NCBI RefSeq assembly: GCF_031157275.1
Contig: NZ_JAVIFW010000003.1
Span: 186,001 to 250,000, forward strand
Source of the DNA: Streptomyces sp. LHD-70
GTDB lineage: Bacteria; Actinomycetota; Actinomycetes; Streptomycetales; Streptomycetaceae
DNA length: 64,000 nucleotides
Direction of reading: 5' to 3'
Shown here piece by piece: positions 1 to 9,174 of the stretch (its first letter is position 1; every line of letters starts with the position of its first letter). The notes under the pieces were generated by a model. That model saw nothing but the letters and a program-made list of their open reading frames with translations. It ran no database searches and had not been told where the DNA came from. A program made the translations under genes and the position numbers.

Positions 1-459
1 GATGCGGAGTTCACTGGCGCGCTTGTTGGCGAAGTCGGCCTGCTTGGCCGACAGGGTGACGCCCTCGACCTTGCAGTCGAAGCGCTGGTGCGCCATGACC
101 ATCGAGCCGCCGCGGCCGCAGCCGGCGTCCAGGAGGGTGTCGTCCCGACCGATGTCCCCGAGGTGCCCGAGCAGGAGGTCGGCCTGCGCCGACTCGAGGC
201 GGTGCAGTTCGGCGATGAGCTTCTTCTCGCTCTCGCTGTCCTCGGGGTCGCCGAGGGAGGCGTGGTCCACCTCGCCGATGCCGTAGTGGTGGTGGTAGAG
301 ACCGTCGACATCGCCGAGCCGGAGGTTCACCGGCCGCGCCTCACCGTCCCAGTAGCGGGCGATGTCCCCCTGGTAGGGCGTCGCCGGGCCCGGGATGCGC
401 GGAGTGCCGGTGCCGGTGGCGGTGGCGGTGAGTTCGGTGCTGGTCACAGATGAATCCAT
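1..459 (-). CDS. Geranyl diphosphate 2-C-methyltransferase, N-terminal 153 residues (cut by window edge)
   Basis: SAM-dependent enzyme that methylates geranyl diphosphate at C2, making the substrate of 2-methylisoborneol synthase. The gene starts at ATG 459 and runs off the left edge, so only residues 1-153 are visible. A disordered Thr/Ala/Gly-rich start is followed by the conserved GDIARYWDGE and VNLRLGDVDGLYHHHYGIG blocks and the SAM-binding motif LLDAGCGRGG at residues 109-118. It lies 20 bases downstream of the MIB synthase stop, as the last visible gene of a shell-cyclase-methyltransferase operon. Identity is firm from motif order and context; the catalytic C-terminal half cannot be checked here. 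Confidence 0.95.
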   Translation of the reverse strand, partial: MDSSVTSTELTATATGTGTPRIPGPATPYQGDIARYWDGEARPVNLRLGDVDGLYHHHYGIGEVDHASLGDPEDSESEKKLIAELHRLESAQADLLLGHLGDIGRDDTLLDAGCGRGGSMVMAHQRFDCKVEGVTLSAKQADFANKRASELRI

Positions 460-479
460 TTCTCTAACCGGAACTTCTC

Positions 480-1775
480 TTACCAGAAGTCGGGCAGGCT
501 GTAGCGGTAGGTGTTGGTCCGGTGCCAGTAGTGGTTGCCGTCGACCCAGGCGGCCACGCCGCGCAGGAAGCGCAGCACACTCGGCACCGGGCAGGCCGCC
601 GCCAGGGACGCGGCCTCGGTCTCGAAGGCGTGCATGAGCTCGTTGTGGACCTCGACCGACTTCAGGTACCCGTCCTGCTCGGACAGGCTCTCCCGTTCGG
701 CGATCACCACGGGCAGGTTCAAGTGCAGCCCGGGCGTACGGAGTTCCTTCGTGTACGAGTACAGGTCGTTGACGATCGTCGTCGCGTTGCCCGCGAGCGC
801 GATGACCTTCTGCATCGCCTCCTGGGCGTGCAGGTCGGCCGGCAGTTCGTAGCCGCCGACGGTGTCGGTGATGGTCGGGCAGGGACGGAAGTTGTTGAAC
901 TGGCGCATCGCCAGGTACTCCCAGACCTCCGGGACCTTGTCCTCCTGCGCCCAGGCGGCCTCCGCGAGGTAGCCCATGTGCAGCCGCGCCATGTCGTGCC
1001 GGTACCGGTCGGCCTGGGCGGGGCTGCCCGCCTGGACGAAGTACTCCATGGCGGAGCGGTACGCGCGCCGGGGCGCGTCCGAGTGCAGCGACTCAGCCCA
1101 CTGCGACTGGTACTCCCGCGTCGTGTAGAGGGGATCGAGCGCGGTGTGCGCGAGCAGCAGGCGCTCGCCGAGGCCGAAGGGCGATCCGCCGTGGTCCTCG
1201 CAGTAGCAGTCGTCCACCGCGTTCTCGGCCACCATCAGGCGGGTGGCGATCATCAGGTGGTCGACGGTGGGCGCGTCCGGATGGCAGGCGACCATGTAAC
1301 GGCCCACGGAAAAACCGTCGAACTCCTCCTCCCAGTCGTCGGGATACAGCGAAACCTCGTCCAGGGCCCAGGACTTGATCCGCCGGCTGACCTCCTCGAC
1401 CCGCACCGGATCGGGCTCGGGGATCGGGTGGAAGTAGAGCCCCGGGACGGGCCTCCCCTCGGCGGGGTCCGACGGTTCCGGCGCCGTCGGCGGTGCGCTG
1501 CGCGGCGTCAGGCGCAGGCCCTCCGTACCGAGACCGCTCGGGCCGGCAAGGACCCGCGCGAGACCCGCACCCGGAACCGGAGCGGGAGACGGTACGGGCG
1601 GCGGCGGTACGGGCGGCACGGCTGGGGCGGGCGGGGAAGGCACGGTGGGCCGGCCGCCGGTGACGGCCGTCATGTCGTGGACGCGGGCCGCCGCATCGGC
1701 GAGCACTTGCGCCCCGAGGTGAGACGCGGCGGCCGGCAGACTCGACGTCGGAGGTGTCGGCTCAGGCGCGGGCAT
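480..1775 (-). CDS. 2-methylisoborneol synthase (class I terpene cyclase)
   Basis: Cyclises 2-methyl-GPP to the earthy odorant 2-methylisoborneol. The protein has 431 residues, close to the usual length. Residues 1 to about 110 are a Pro/Ala-rich disordered extension, followed by the alpha-helical terpene synthase fold. The Asp-rich metal motif DDCYCED is at 188-194 and the NSE triad NDLYSYTKE at 336-344. The start at ATG 1775 is supported by AAGGAG a few bases upstream; a longer open frame continues upstream, but there it is only a shadow of the encapsulin gene. The Pro-rich N-terminus is the part known in Streptomyces to send this cyclase into a family 2B encapsulin shell, and the gene just upstream encodes such a shell. 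Confidence 0.97.
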   Translation of the reverse strand: MPAPEPTPPTSSLPAAASHLGAQVLADAAARVHDMTAVTGGRPTVPSPPAPAVPPVPPPPVPSPAPVPGAGLARVLAGPSGLGTEGLRLTPRSAPPTAPEPSDPAEGRPVPGLYFHPIPEPDPVRVEEVSRRIKSWALDEVSLYPDDWEEEFDGFSVGRYMVACHPDAPTVDHLMIATRLMVAENAVDDCYCEDHGGSPFGLGERLLLAHTALDPLYTTREYQSQWAESLHSDAPRRAYRSAMEYFVQAGSPAQADRYRHDMARLHMGYLAEAAWAQEDKVPEVWEYLAMRQFNNFRPCPTITDTVGGYELPADLHAQEAMQKVIALAGNATTIVNDLYSYTKELRTPGLHLNLPVVIAERESLSEQDGYLKSVEVHNELMHAFETEAASLAAACPVPSVLRFLRGVAAWVDGNHYWHRTNTYRYSLPDFW

Positions 1776-1885
1776 CCGTTGCTCCTTGGGAAGATGGGCG
1801 GCAGTCCCGGGCCCCGCGGGCGGTGCGGGTGGCGGGGCGTCCGGGCGGTGCCAGTCGCCGCGCCGTGCCCGCGGGGCCGGGGCCG

Positions 1886-3298
1886 TTACCTGGACCAGTG
1901 GCCGATCTGCACGTTCTCCAGGACGCCGACCGCGTCCGGCACGAGGATGGCGGCGGAGTAGTACGTGCTGACCAGGTACGACGTGATCGCCTGCTCGTTG
2001 ATGCCCATGAACCGGACCGACAGGCCCGGCTCCAGCTCGTCCGGCAGACCGGTCTGGTGCAGGCCGACGACGCCCTGGTTGTCCTCGCCGGTACGCATGC
2101 AGAGGATCGAGCTGGTGCGTTCCTTGGTGATGGGGATCTTGTTGCACGGCAGGATCGGCACCCCGCGCCAGGCCGGGACCTGCTGACCGCCCAGGTCGAC
2201 GTGGTCCGGGTAGAGCCCGCGCGCGTTGAACCCGCGCCCGATCGCCGCGATCGTCCTGGGATGCGCGAGGAAGAACTTGGAGCCGCGCCGGCGGCTGAGC
2301 AGTTCGTCCAGGTCGTCCGGGGTGGGCGGGCCGGAGTGGGTCTGGAAGCGCTGCTTGAAGTCGGCGTTGTGGAGCAGGCCGAACTCCCGGTTGTTGACCA
2401 GCTCGTGCTCCTGGCGCTCCCGCAGCGCCTCGACGGTGAGCCGGAGTTGTTCCTCCGTCTGGTTCATCGGGTGGTTGTAGAGGTCGGCCACCCTCGTGTG
2501 CACCCGCAGAATCGTCTGGGCGACCGAGAGTTCGTACTCGCGCGGCTTCAGCTCGTAGTCGACGAACGCGCTGGGCAGCTCGTGCTCGCCGGTGTGGCCG
2601 GCCGACATGGCGATCTCCGCCTCGCCGCGGTGGTTCTGCGGCTGGTCGGAACGCGACCTGAACTCCTCGACGTGGTCCCGCAGTTGCGGTGCCGAGGCGA
2701 GGACCGCCGCGAAGTCCGCGCGGGACAGGGTCAGGAGGGTGCCGGAGGTCTCGGCGATCGCGGTGTGCTGCCACCGGGCGTCGTCGTCGAGCAGCGCGTG
2801 CTCGCCGAACCGGTCGCCGTCGGCGAGTACGTCGAGGGCGACCTCGTCGCCGTAACTGCCCTCGGAGGTCTGGCTGACGCGGCCGTGCGCGATCAGGTGG
2901 AGCTGGTCGGCGGGCGCACCGCGCACCACGAGCGTCTCGCCGCTGCCGAAGTCGCGCTGCACGCACCGGTCGGCGAGGGCCGTCAGCACGTCCACGTCGG
3001 CGTAGCCGCGCAGCAGCGCCAGTTCGCCCAGCTCGCGCGGGATCACCCGGACGTCGGCGCCGTCCTGGACGAACTCCACGCGCCCGTCGCCGACGGTGTA
3101 GCTGAGGCGGCGGTTCACCCGGTAGGCGCCGCCCTTCGTCTCCACCCAGGGGAGCATCCGCAGCAGCCAGCGGGAGGTGATCTCCTGCATCTGCGGGGCG
3201 GACTTGGTGGTGGTGGCGAGGTTGCGGGCAGCCGCCGTACCCAGGCTGCTTTGCCGAGGCGGCTCGAGGCGCGTTTCCGGGCTGGATTCGACAGTCAT
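1886..3298 (-). CDS. Family 2B encapsulin shell protein with cyclic-nucleotide-binding-like insert
   Basis: This 470-residue protein combines an HK97-fold shell protein with an inserted Crp-type cNMP-binding-like domain at about residues 85-205 ([19 protein letters not shown], then [11 protein letters not shown]). After it comes the shell core: [37 protein letters not shown], then [24 protein letters not shown] and [19 protein letters not shown] blocks near the end. Proteins of this type were long annotated as EshA-like or Crp/Fnr regulators; they are now known to form nanocompartments loaded with MIB synthase. The start at ATG 3298 has AAGGAG upstream. The cNMP insert keeps FGEHALL, but the usual basic PRxA-like motif is altered ([10 protein letters not shown]), so ligand binding is uncertain. 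It leads the operon and ends 110 bases before the cyclase. Confidence 0.93.
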   Translation of the reverse strand: MTVESSPETRLEPPRQSSLGTAAARNLATTTKSAPQMQEITSRWLLRMLPWVETKGGAYRVNRRLSYTVGDGRVEFVQDGADVRVIPRELGELALLRGYADVDVLTALADRCVQRDFGSGETLVVRGAPADQLHLIAHGRVSQTSEGSYGDEVALDVLADGDRFGEHALLDDDARWQHTAIAETSGTLLTLSRADFAAVLASAPQLRDHVEEFRSRSDQPQNHRGEAEIAMSAGHTGEHELPSAFVDYELKPREYELSVAQTILRVHTRVADLYNHPMNQTEEQLRLTVEALRERQEHELVNNREFGLLHNADFKQRFQTHSGPPTPDDLDELLSRRRGSKFFLAHPRTIAAIGRGFNARGLYPDHVDLGGQQVPAWRGVPILPCNKIPITKERTSSILCMRTGEDNQGVVGLHQTGLPDELEPGLSVRFMGINEQAITSYLVSTYYSAAILVPDAVGVLENVQIGHWSR

Positions 3299-3685
3299 GT
3301 CGGACGAACTCTCCTTGTTCAAAGCGGAGGTGGCGCACGGGGGCGCCGCGGAGCGAAGAGGGGGGAGGGGGAGAGGGCGGGGCATGCAGGAGTGGGGCTT
3401 CGAGATCGCTGGGAACGCTAACGGCCGTTCCACCCGCCCGGCCATGCCGAATCGGCGACATTAACTCGAATCGATGATCATGCTCGTCCGGGTGTTTGCG
3501 CAGGTACCGATGAGATTCAGCCGGGTTCGCTCGGCCAGGTCCGCGATCTTGGGCGGCGCGTGCACAGCCAGGAGGGGGAATTCAGCCAGGACCGCGCTTT
3601 CCGCGCTTGACGTGGAGGGGCAAACGCATGCGGCGCCCGGAGGTCCGGGCGCCGCACGGTGTTCAGCGGTGGTGCTGCTCGATGC
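3299..3685. other. Intergenic: MIB operon leader and promoter region
   Basis: This stretch lies between the divergently read encapsulin start (3298) and the end of the DUF2599 gene (3686) and holds no convincing gene. It contains an interrupted palindrome GGAACGCTAACGGCCGTTCC at 3412-3431, about 115-135 bases upstream of the encapsulin start, which could be an operator. It also contains the strong terminator hairpin listed separately at 3630-3655. No clear -35/-10 pair for the MIB operon could be assigned by eye. Confidence 0.5.
3630..3655 (-). terminator. Terminator hairpin behind the DUF2599 gene
   Basis: Perfect 11-bp inverted repeat GCGGCGCCCGG / CCGGGCGCCGC with a 4-base loop, 31 bases past the DUF2599 stop codon. 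There is no T-tract, as usual for Streptomyces terminators. Confidence 0.75.
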
Positions 3686-4454
3686 TCAGGGGTTGCACTG
3701 CGCGGGCCACGCCTGCTGGGACCACGCGACCCAGGGGCGCCACGACTCCAGGTTGTACGTCCCCCACTCGAAGGGGTTGAAGGCGACGTGGCAGCGCAGC
3801 TGCTCCTCGATGGTCGGCGTGAGCAGATGCCCCTGCGTCCCCAGTTTGGTCCGCATCTCGCTGGTGTGCGCGAAGTGTGCGGCCGGACCGCTCCACGCCC
3901 TGCCCCAGCCGGTCGGGTCGACGTTGATGACGTAGCCGCGCGGGTCCTGTGTGACCCAGGGCTGGTGCATCAGGTCCCGGCCCAGCCAAGGGTCCGCGAC
4001 CACCGGGTACGCGGACTCGGGCAGCGCCCGGTGGTCCACTTCCTGGACCAGGGTGTTCCCCTCCACCTCGTATCGCGTCGGTACGGCCCGGCCCTGCGCG
4101 GTCTTGGCCCACGGGGCGTTGAACCCGCCGAGGAACTCGCCCTTCGCCCCGGTGATCGCGACACTGCCGTCCTCCCACTCGTCGAGCGAGGCCCCTTCGG
4201 GCACTTGGACGTCGTACGCGTAGGACTCGGGCGCCCGGCCGTGTTCGATGACGGTCGCGATCTGCGCCGAGCCGTCCCCGGCCGCCGGACGCGCCGGTCA
4301 CGGCATCGTCGAACACCTCCGGCGCCACCCGCTCGATCGCCGCCTTCGCGTCGACACCACCGTCACCGGCTCCCGTGGTCGCCCCCGTCGGTACGGCGAC
4401 GGACAGGGCCACCGTCAGCGTCGCGGCCACGGCCGCTGCCTGCCTGATGCGCAT
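3686..4454 (-). pseudogene. Secreted DUF2599-type protein, interrupted by a one-base frameshift
   Basis: Reading starts at ATG 4454 with a clear signal peptide (MRIRQAAAVAATLTVALSVA, ending around PTGATTGA) and continues to VFDDAVTGASGG. It then has to change frame at the run of four C at 4276-4279 to continue as DGSAQIATVIEHGRAPESYA and on to the conserved body: PEGASLDEWEDGS, AYPVVADPWLGRD, a GWGR block, then TPTIEEQLRCH and NLESWRPWVAW near the end, stopping at 3686. Removing one base of that run restores one uninterrupted secreted protein of about 255 residues. The family is common in Streptomyces and has no known function. The break is either a real inactivating mutation or a homopolymer sequencing error. 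Confidence 0.75.
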
Positions 4455-4778
4455 GTCATCCCCCTCGATCTTGAACGTGCTGTGCCCGCACCATCCTGCT
4501 GAGGGACCGTGGAAGAAACCTTGAACAGACCTTGGACGCCGGGACGGCTCCGGGGAGCGTTCACCTACGTGTGGCGCCATGTGGTGTCGAGTGGCGCCAC
4601 CGCCAGCATTCCAGTGCCGTCGAGTCGTTGACATTGCGCTCAGCTGTGCGTGGCACCACCGATGATGCGTCCTCTTCGGGCTGGTTTCCGCAGCTCAAGG
4701 CCCCTGTAAGAGGGCACTCGTCGGCGTCGGCGCCAGAAGGGCTTGCGTGTGGCGCCATTGTGGTGCCATCATGACGTC
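4455..4778. other. Intergenic region between divergent genes, with repeated TGGYRCCA motifs
   Basis: This 324-base stretch has no credible gene. The half nearest 4779 holds five copies of the motif TGGYRCCA (see regulatory entry) and a possible -35 TTGACA at 4628-4633. With 17-base spacing its -10 position falls on the motif copy at 4651, which is what a repressed promoter would look like, although the -10 itself is poor. The half nearest 4454 must hold the DUF2599 promoter; nothing distinctive was seen there. Confidence 0.5.
4572..4768 (+). promoter_or_regulatory. Cluster of five TGGYRCCA elements, putative operator
   Basis: TGGCGCCA at 4572-4579, 4592-4599 and 4750-4757, TGGCACCA at 4651-4658 and TGGTGCCA at 4761-4768. 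The first two start 20 bases apart and the last two 11 bases apart, so each pair sits on one face of the helix. They precede a gene for a ribbon-helix-helix protein, a family that usually binds such short repeats and represses itself. The assignment is inferred. Confidence 0.5.
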
Positions 4779-5279
4779 ATGAACCTCACTCCGTACGTCG
4801 ACACCCTCCGCCGCGAGCTCGCGGTGGCCGCCGAAGTCGGCGGGGACGGTGGGTGCGAGATCGCGGAGCGGCTGATGGTGCCGCTGGAGTCGGCCACCCG
4901 GCTGACGCTGCTCGACGCGCTCTCCGCCGCCATGGACGAGATCACGCGTGAACTCGCCCCCGGCTCCGTCGACGTACGACTGCGCGGCCTCGACCCCGAG
5001 TTCGTCGTGGTGCTGCCGGACGGCGGGCGGGCGGAGGCGCCCGCGACGGTCCCGGCGGTCGCCGGTGCCGACGAGGCCGCCACCGCCCGCGTCAACCTGC
5101 GGCTGCCGGCCCCCCTCAAGGCGCGCGCCGAGGAGGCCGCGCGCCGGGACGGGCTCTCCGTCAACGCCTGGCTGGTCCGGGCCGTCTCCGCCGCGGTCGG
5201 CGGCGACGACCGGCCCCGGCCGCGTACGACCGACGGGGGCCGCGCCGTCGGAACGCACCACACGGGCTGGGTGCGCTAG
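4779..5279 (+). CDS. Ribbon-helix-helix DNA-binding protein (HicB/Arc-like)
   Basis: A 166-residue protein whose C-terminal part reads ARVNLRLPAPLKARAEEAAR followed by RDGLSVNAWLVRAVSAAV, the beta-strand plus two-helix pattern of the MetJ/Arc superfamily. Proteins annotated as HicB-family antitoxins look like this, but no HicA-like partner is adjacent. The N-terminal half (residues 1-100) is acidic with conserved-looking helices and probably oligomerises or binds a partner. ATG 4779 is chosen because it follows the motif cluster directly. It precedes the DUF4097 gene by 93 bases in the same direction, so it is probably the operon's own regulator. Confidence 0.8.
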   Translation: MNLTPYVDTLRRELAVAAEVGGDGGCEIAERLMVPLESATRLTLLDALSAAMDEITRELAPGSVDVRLRGLDPEFVVVLPDGGRAEAPATVPAVAGADEAATARVNLRLPAPLKARAEEAARRDGLSVNAWLVRAVSAAVGGDDRPRPRTTDGGRAVGTHHTGWVR

Positions 5280-5372
5280 CCGCACCCGCCGCGACCCCAA
5301 CCTCCCGCAGCACTTCCCACACCACGTCCCACCCGCAGGGACACCCCGACGAGCCAAGAGGACGGCACAGCC

Positions 5373-6215
5373 ATGCCTGCTTACGACACCCCCGCACCCA
5401 TCTCCGTCACCGCCCGCATCAGCGCCGGCACCATCCACTTCCTCGCGGGCGACCGCACCGACACCCTCGTCGACGTCAAGGCCCGCGACCCGAAGCGGGA
5501 CCTGGACGTACGGACCGCCGACCAGACTCAGGTCTCGTACGCGGGCGGCGGCCTGACCGTCAGGACACCGAAGGCGAACAAGCTCGGCCGCACCGGCACC
5601 GTGGACGTCACGGTCGAACTGCCCGCGGGCTCAGGCATCGACGTGGCCGGCGCCTGGACCCAGGTCCTCGGCGAAGGCCGGCTCGGTGACGTCCGCGTGA
5701 AGACCGCGACCGGCGACGTGCGCCTCGACGCGACCGGCCCGCTGCGTCTGGACACGGCACACGGATCGATCACCGTCGACCGGGTCGATGGCGCCGCCGA
5801 GATCAGCACCAGCTCCGGCAGCCTGCGCGTCGGCCTCGTCGAGGGCCCCGCCGTACTGAAGAACTCGCACGGCACCACGCTCGTCGGCGCCGCGACCGGG
5901 CAGCTCACCGTGAGCGGCGCCAACGGCGACATCGACATCACGCGCGCCGAGGCCTCGGTCACCGCCACCACCGCCCACGGAACCCTGCGCCTGGCCGAAG
6001 TGGCCCGCGGCACCGCCGAGTTGGAGACCGCCTACGGCTCCATCGAGATCGGCATCCGCAAGGGCACCGCCGCCTGGCTGGACGTCAACTCCCGCTCCGG
6101 GCACGTACGCAATCTGCTCACCTCGGCCGAGGCGCCGGACGACACCGAGGAGACCGTCACCGTCCGCGCCCGCACCCGGCACGGCAACATCGACGTCCGC
6201 CGCGCCAAGGCCTGA
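5373..6215 (+). CDS. DUF4097 family beta-repeat protein
   Basis: A 280-residue protein without signal peptide, built almost entirely of short repeating beta-strand units of the type G-x-V/L-x-V/A-x-T/S (examples: TATGDVRLDATGPLRLDT, SSGSLRVGLVEG, TAHGTLRLAEVARG). This is the pattern of the DUF4097 beta-helix-like family. Members are often encoded next to ABC exporters or sensor systems and their biochemical role is unknown. Here it sits between a ribbon-helix-helix protein and a DrrA-like ATPase, 79 bases before the latter, suggesting a role with that transporter, possibly in envelope stress or drug response. Confidence 0.85.
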   Translation: MPAYDTPAPISVTARISAGTIHFLAGDRTDTLVDVKARDPKRDLDVRTADQTQVSYAGGGLTVRTPKANKLGRTGTVDVTVELPAGSGIDVAGAWTQVLGEGRLGDVRVKTATGDVRLDATGPLRLDTAHGSITVDRVDGAAEISTSSGSLRVGLVEGPAVLKNSHGTTLVGAATGQLTVSGANGDIDITRAEASVTATTAHGTLRLAEVARGTAELETAYGSIEIGIRKGTAAWLDVNSRSGHVRNLLTSAEAPDDTEETVTVRARTRHGNIDVRRAKA

Positions 6216-6294
6216 CGCCCCAGCACTCGCCCAGGACCCGCCCGGCCCCACCACCAACACCACACCTCCACCACACCTTCCACCGGGAGAGCCC

Positions 6295-7304
<1,010 letters not shown>

Positions 7305-7308
<4 letters not shown>

Positions 7309-8132
7309 GTACGAGCATCACCACGCGCCCCGTACAGCGCCCCGCCCCACGGGCCCACGCCGTGCGCGACTCGGCCACTATGCTGCGCCGCAACCTGCTG
7401 CACGCCCGACGCTACCCGTCCCTCACCCTGAACCTGCTGCTCACGCCCATCATGCTGTTGCTGCTCTTCGTCTATCTCTTCGGCGACGTGATGAGCGCCG
7501 GCATCGGCGGTGGCGGGGCGGACCGCGGCGAGTACATCGCGTACATCGTTCCGGGCATTCTGCTGATGACCATCGGCGGGACCGTGGTCGGCACCGCGGT
7601 GTCCGTGTCCAACGACATGACCGAGGGGATCATCGCCCGCTTCCGCACCATGGCGATCCACCGCGGCTCGGTGCTCATCGGGCACGTCGTCGGCAGCGTG
7701 CTGCAGGCGATCATGAGCGTGATCCTCGTCGGCGCCGTCGGCGTGGCCATCGGCTTCCGGTCCACGGACGCCACGGCCCTGGAGTGGCTGGCCGCGCTCG
7801 GCCTGCTCGTCCTGTTCGCCGTCTCCCTCACCTGGATCGCCGTCGGCATGGGCCTGATCAGCCCGAACGCGGAGGCGGCGAGCAACAACGCGCTGCCGAT
7901 GATCCTGCTGCCGCTGTTCTCCAGCGCGTTCATCCCGATCAGCACGATGCCCGGCTGGTTCCAGCCGATCGCCGAGTACCAGCCGTTCACCCCGGCCATC
8001 GAGACCCTGCGGGGGCTGCTGCTCGGCACGGAGATCGGCCACAACGGCTGGCTGACGGTCGCCTGGAGCGTGGGCCTCGCGATCCTCGGCTACCTCTGGT
8101 CCACGTCGCGGTTCAACCGCGACCCGAAGTAG
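7305..8132 (+). CDS. ABC exporter permease, DrrB type
   Basis: A 275-residue membrane subunit with about six hydrophobic helices (first SLTLNLLLTPIMLLLLFVYLF; later segments around 83-110, 125-150 and 165-190, the last before the C-terminus). It has the ABC2-type conserved PLFSSAFIPISTMPGWFQPIAEYQPFTP region. It is coupled to the DrrA-like gene by a 4-base overlap, forming a two-gene exporter. A basic C-terminal tail (RFNRDPK) is probably cytosolic. Confidence 0.93.
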
Positions 8133-8183
8133 ACACCGGGCAGGTCGCATCGACCCAACTCGCCCGGCTGCAGGGCGGCGTAC

Positions 8184-8268
8184 CCCGACCGCGTCGGTGG
8201 CGCGCCGCCCCGCGGGCTCTCCCGACCACGTCAGTGGCGCGCCGCCCCGCGGGGCTCTCCCGACCGCG
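8184..8268. repeat. Tandem repeat, two units of 37-38 bp plus a partial third
   Basis: Units start at CCCGACCGCGTCGGTGGCGC (8184) and CCCGACCACGTCAGTGGCGC (8221), differing by two substitutions and one extra G; a third partial unit (CCCGACCGCG) follows at 8259. It lies in the short gap between the exporter permease and the methyltransferase. Confidence 0.85.
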
Positions 8269-8337
8269 CACCGTTCCCTTGCCGGGAGGAGAATGGAGCC
8301 ACGGCAAGCCCCGCCCACCCGCCGGAGGAGAGCTGCC

Positions 8338-9174
8338 ATGACCGAATCGATCGACGCCGTCGAAGCCGACCGCGCCCTGAAGGCCAAGCACCGCAAGATG
8401 TGGGCCCTCGGCAACTACGCGAACGTCGCCACCCAGCTCATCCCGGACCTGGGCCCCGCCCTGGTCGAAGCCTGCGGCGTGCGGGCCGGGACACGCGTCC
8501 TGGATGTCGCCGCGGGCGCGGGGAACGCCGCGATCCCGGCCGCCGCGGCCGGTGCCGAGGTCGTCGCCCTGGACCTGACGCCCGAGCTGTTCGACCCCGG
8601 CCGTGAGCGGGCGGCCCAGCTCGGCGTCAGCGTGGAGTGGCGCGAAGGTGACGCAGAGGCACTGCCGCTTCCCGACGACACCTTCGACACCGTCCTGTCC
8701 TGCGTCGGGATCATGTTCGCCCCGCATCACCAGGCCGCCGCCGACGAGACGGTCCGCGTCTGCCGGCCGGGCGGCACGATCGGGCTGATCAGTTGGACGC
8801 CGGAGGGCTTCATCGGCGAGATGTTCGCGACGATGAAGCCGTACGCCCCCGCCCCTCCGCCCGGCGCGCAGCCGCCCCCGCTGTGGGGCCGTGCCGATCA
8901 CGTACGGGAACTCTTCGGCGACCGCGTGACCGGCCTGGACGCCCAGAAGCGCACCGTGCGGATCGACCTCTTCCCGAAGCCCGCGGACTTCCGTGAGTTC
9001 TTCAAGGCCAACTACGGCCCGACGATCGCCGTCTACCGCAACATCGGCGACGACCCGGACCGCGTGACCGGCCTGGACGACGCCCTCGACGCCCTGGCCC
9101 AGCGCTCCCTCGACGCCTCCGGCTCCGACGGCATGGAGTGGGAGTACCTGCTGGTCACCGCCCAGAAGGCGTAA
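8338..9174 (+). CDS. Class I SAM-dependent methyltransferase (UbiE-like)
   Basis: A 278-residue soluble methyltransferase. The SAM-binding motif VLDVAAGAGN is at residues 54-63, the acidic loop ALDLTPELF follows, then GDAEALPLPDDTFDTVLSCVG, the usual motif II region. ATG 8338 is preceded by GGAGGAGAG. The substrate cannot be read from sequence. It ends 20 bases inside the 3' end of the convergent ABC ATPase gene, so the two transcripts must overlap. Confidence 0.88.
   Translation: MTESIDAVEADRALKAKHRKMWALGNYANVATQLIPDLGPALVEACGVRAGTRVLDVAAGAGNAAIPAAAAGAEVVALDLTPELFDPGRERAAQLGVSVEWREGDAEALPLPDDTFDTVLSCVGIMFAPHHQAAADETVRVCRPGGTIGLISWTPEGFIGEMFATMKPYAPAPPPGAQPPPLWGRADHVRELFGDRVTGLDAQKRTVRIDLFPKPADFREFFKANYGPTIAVYRNIGDDPDRVTGLDDALDALAQRSLDASGSDGMEWEYLLVTAQKA

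Noticed and set aside
480..3461. A 993-codon open frame on the minus strand across both MIB synthase and encapsulin
   Set aside because: Only the part from 1775 down is the cyclase; the upstream part is an Arg/Pro-rich out-of-frame shadow of the encapsulin gene.
4779..5279. Complete HicAB toxin-antitoxin pair
   Set aside because: No HicA-like small RNase gene is adjacent on either strand; only the ribbon-helix-helix part is present.
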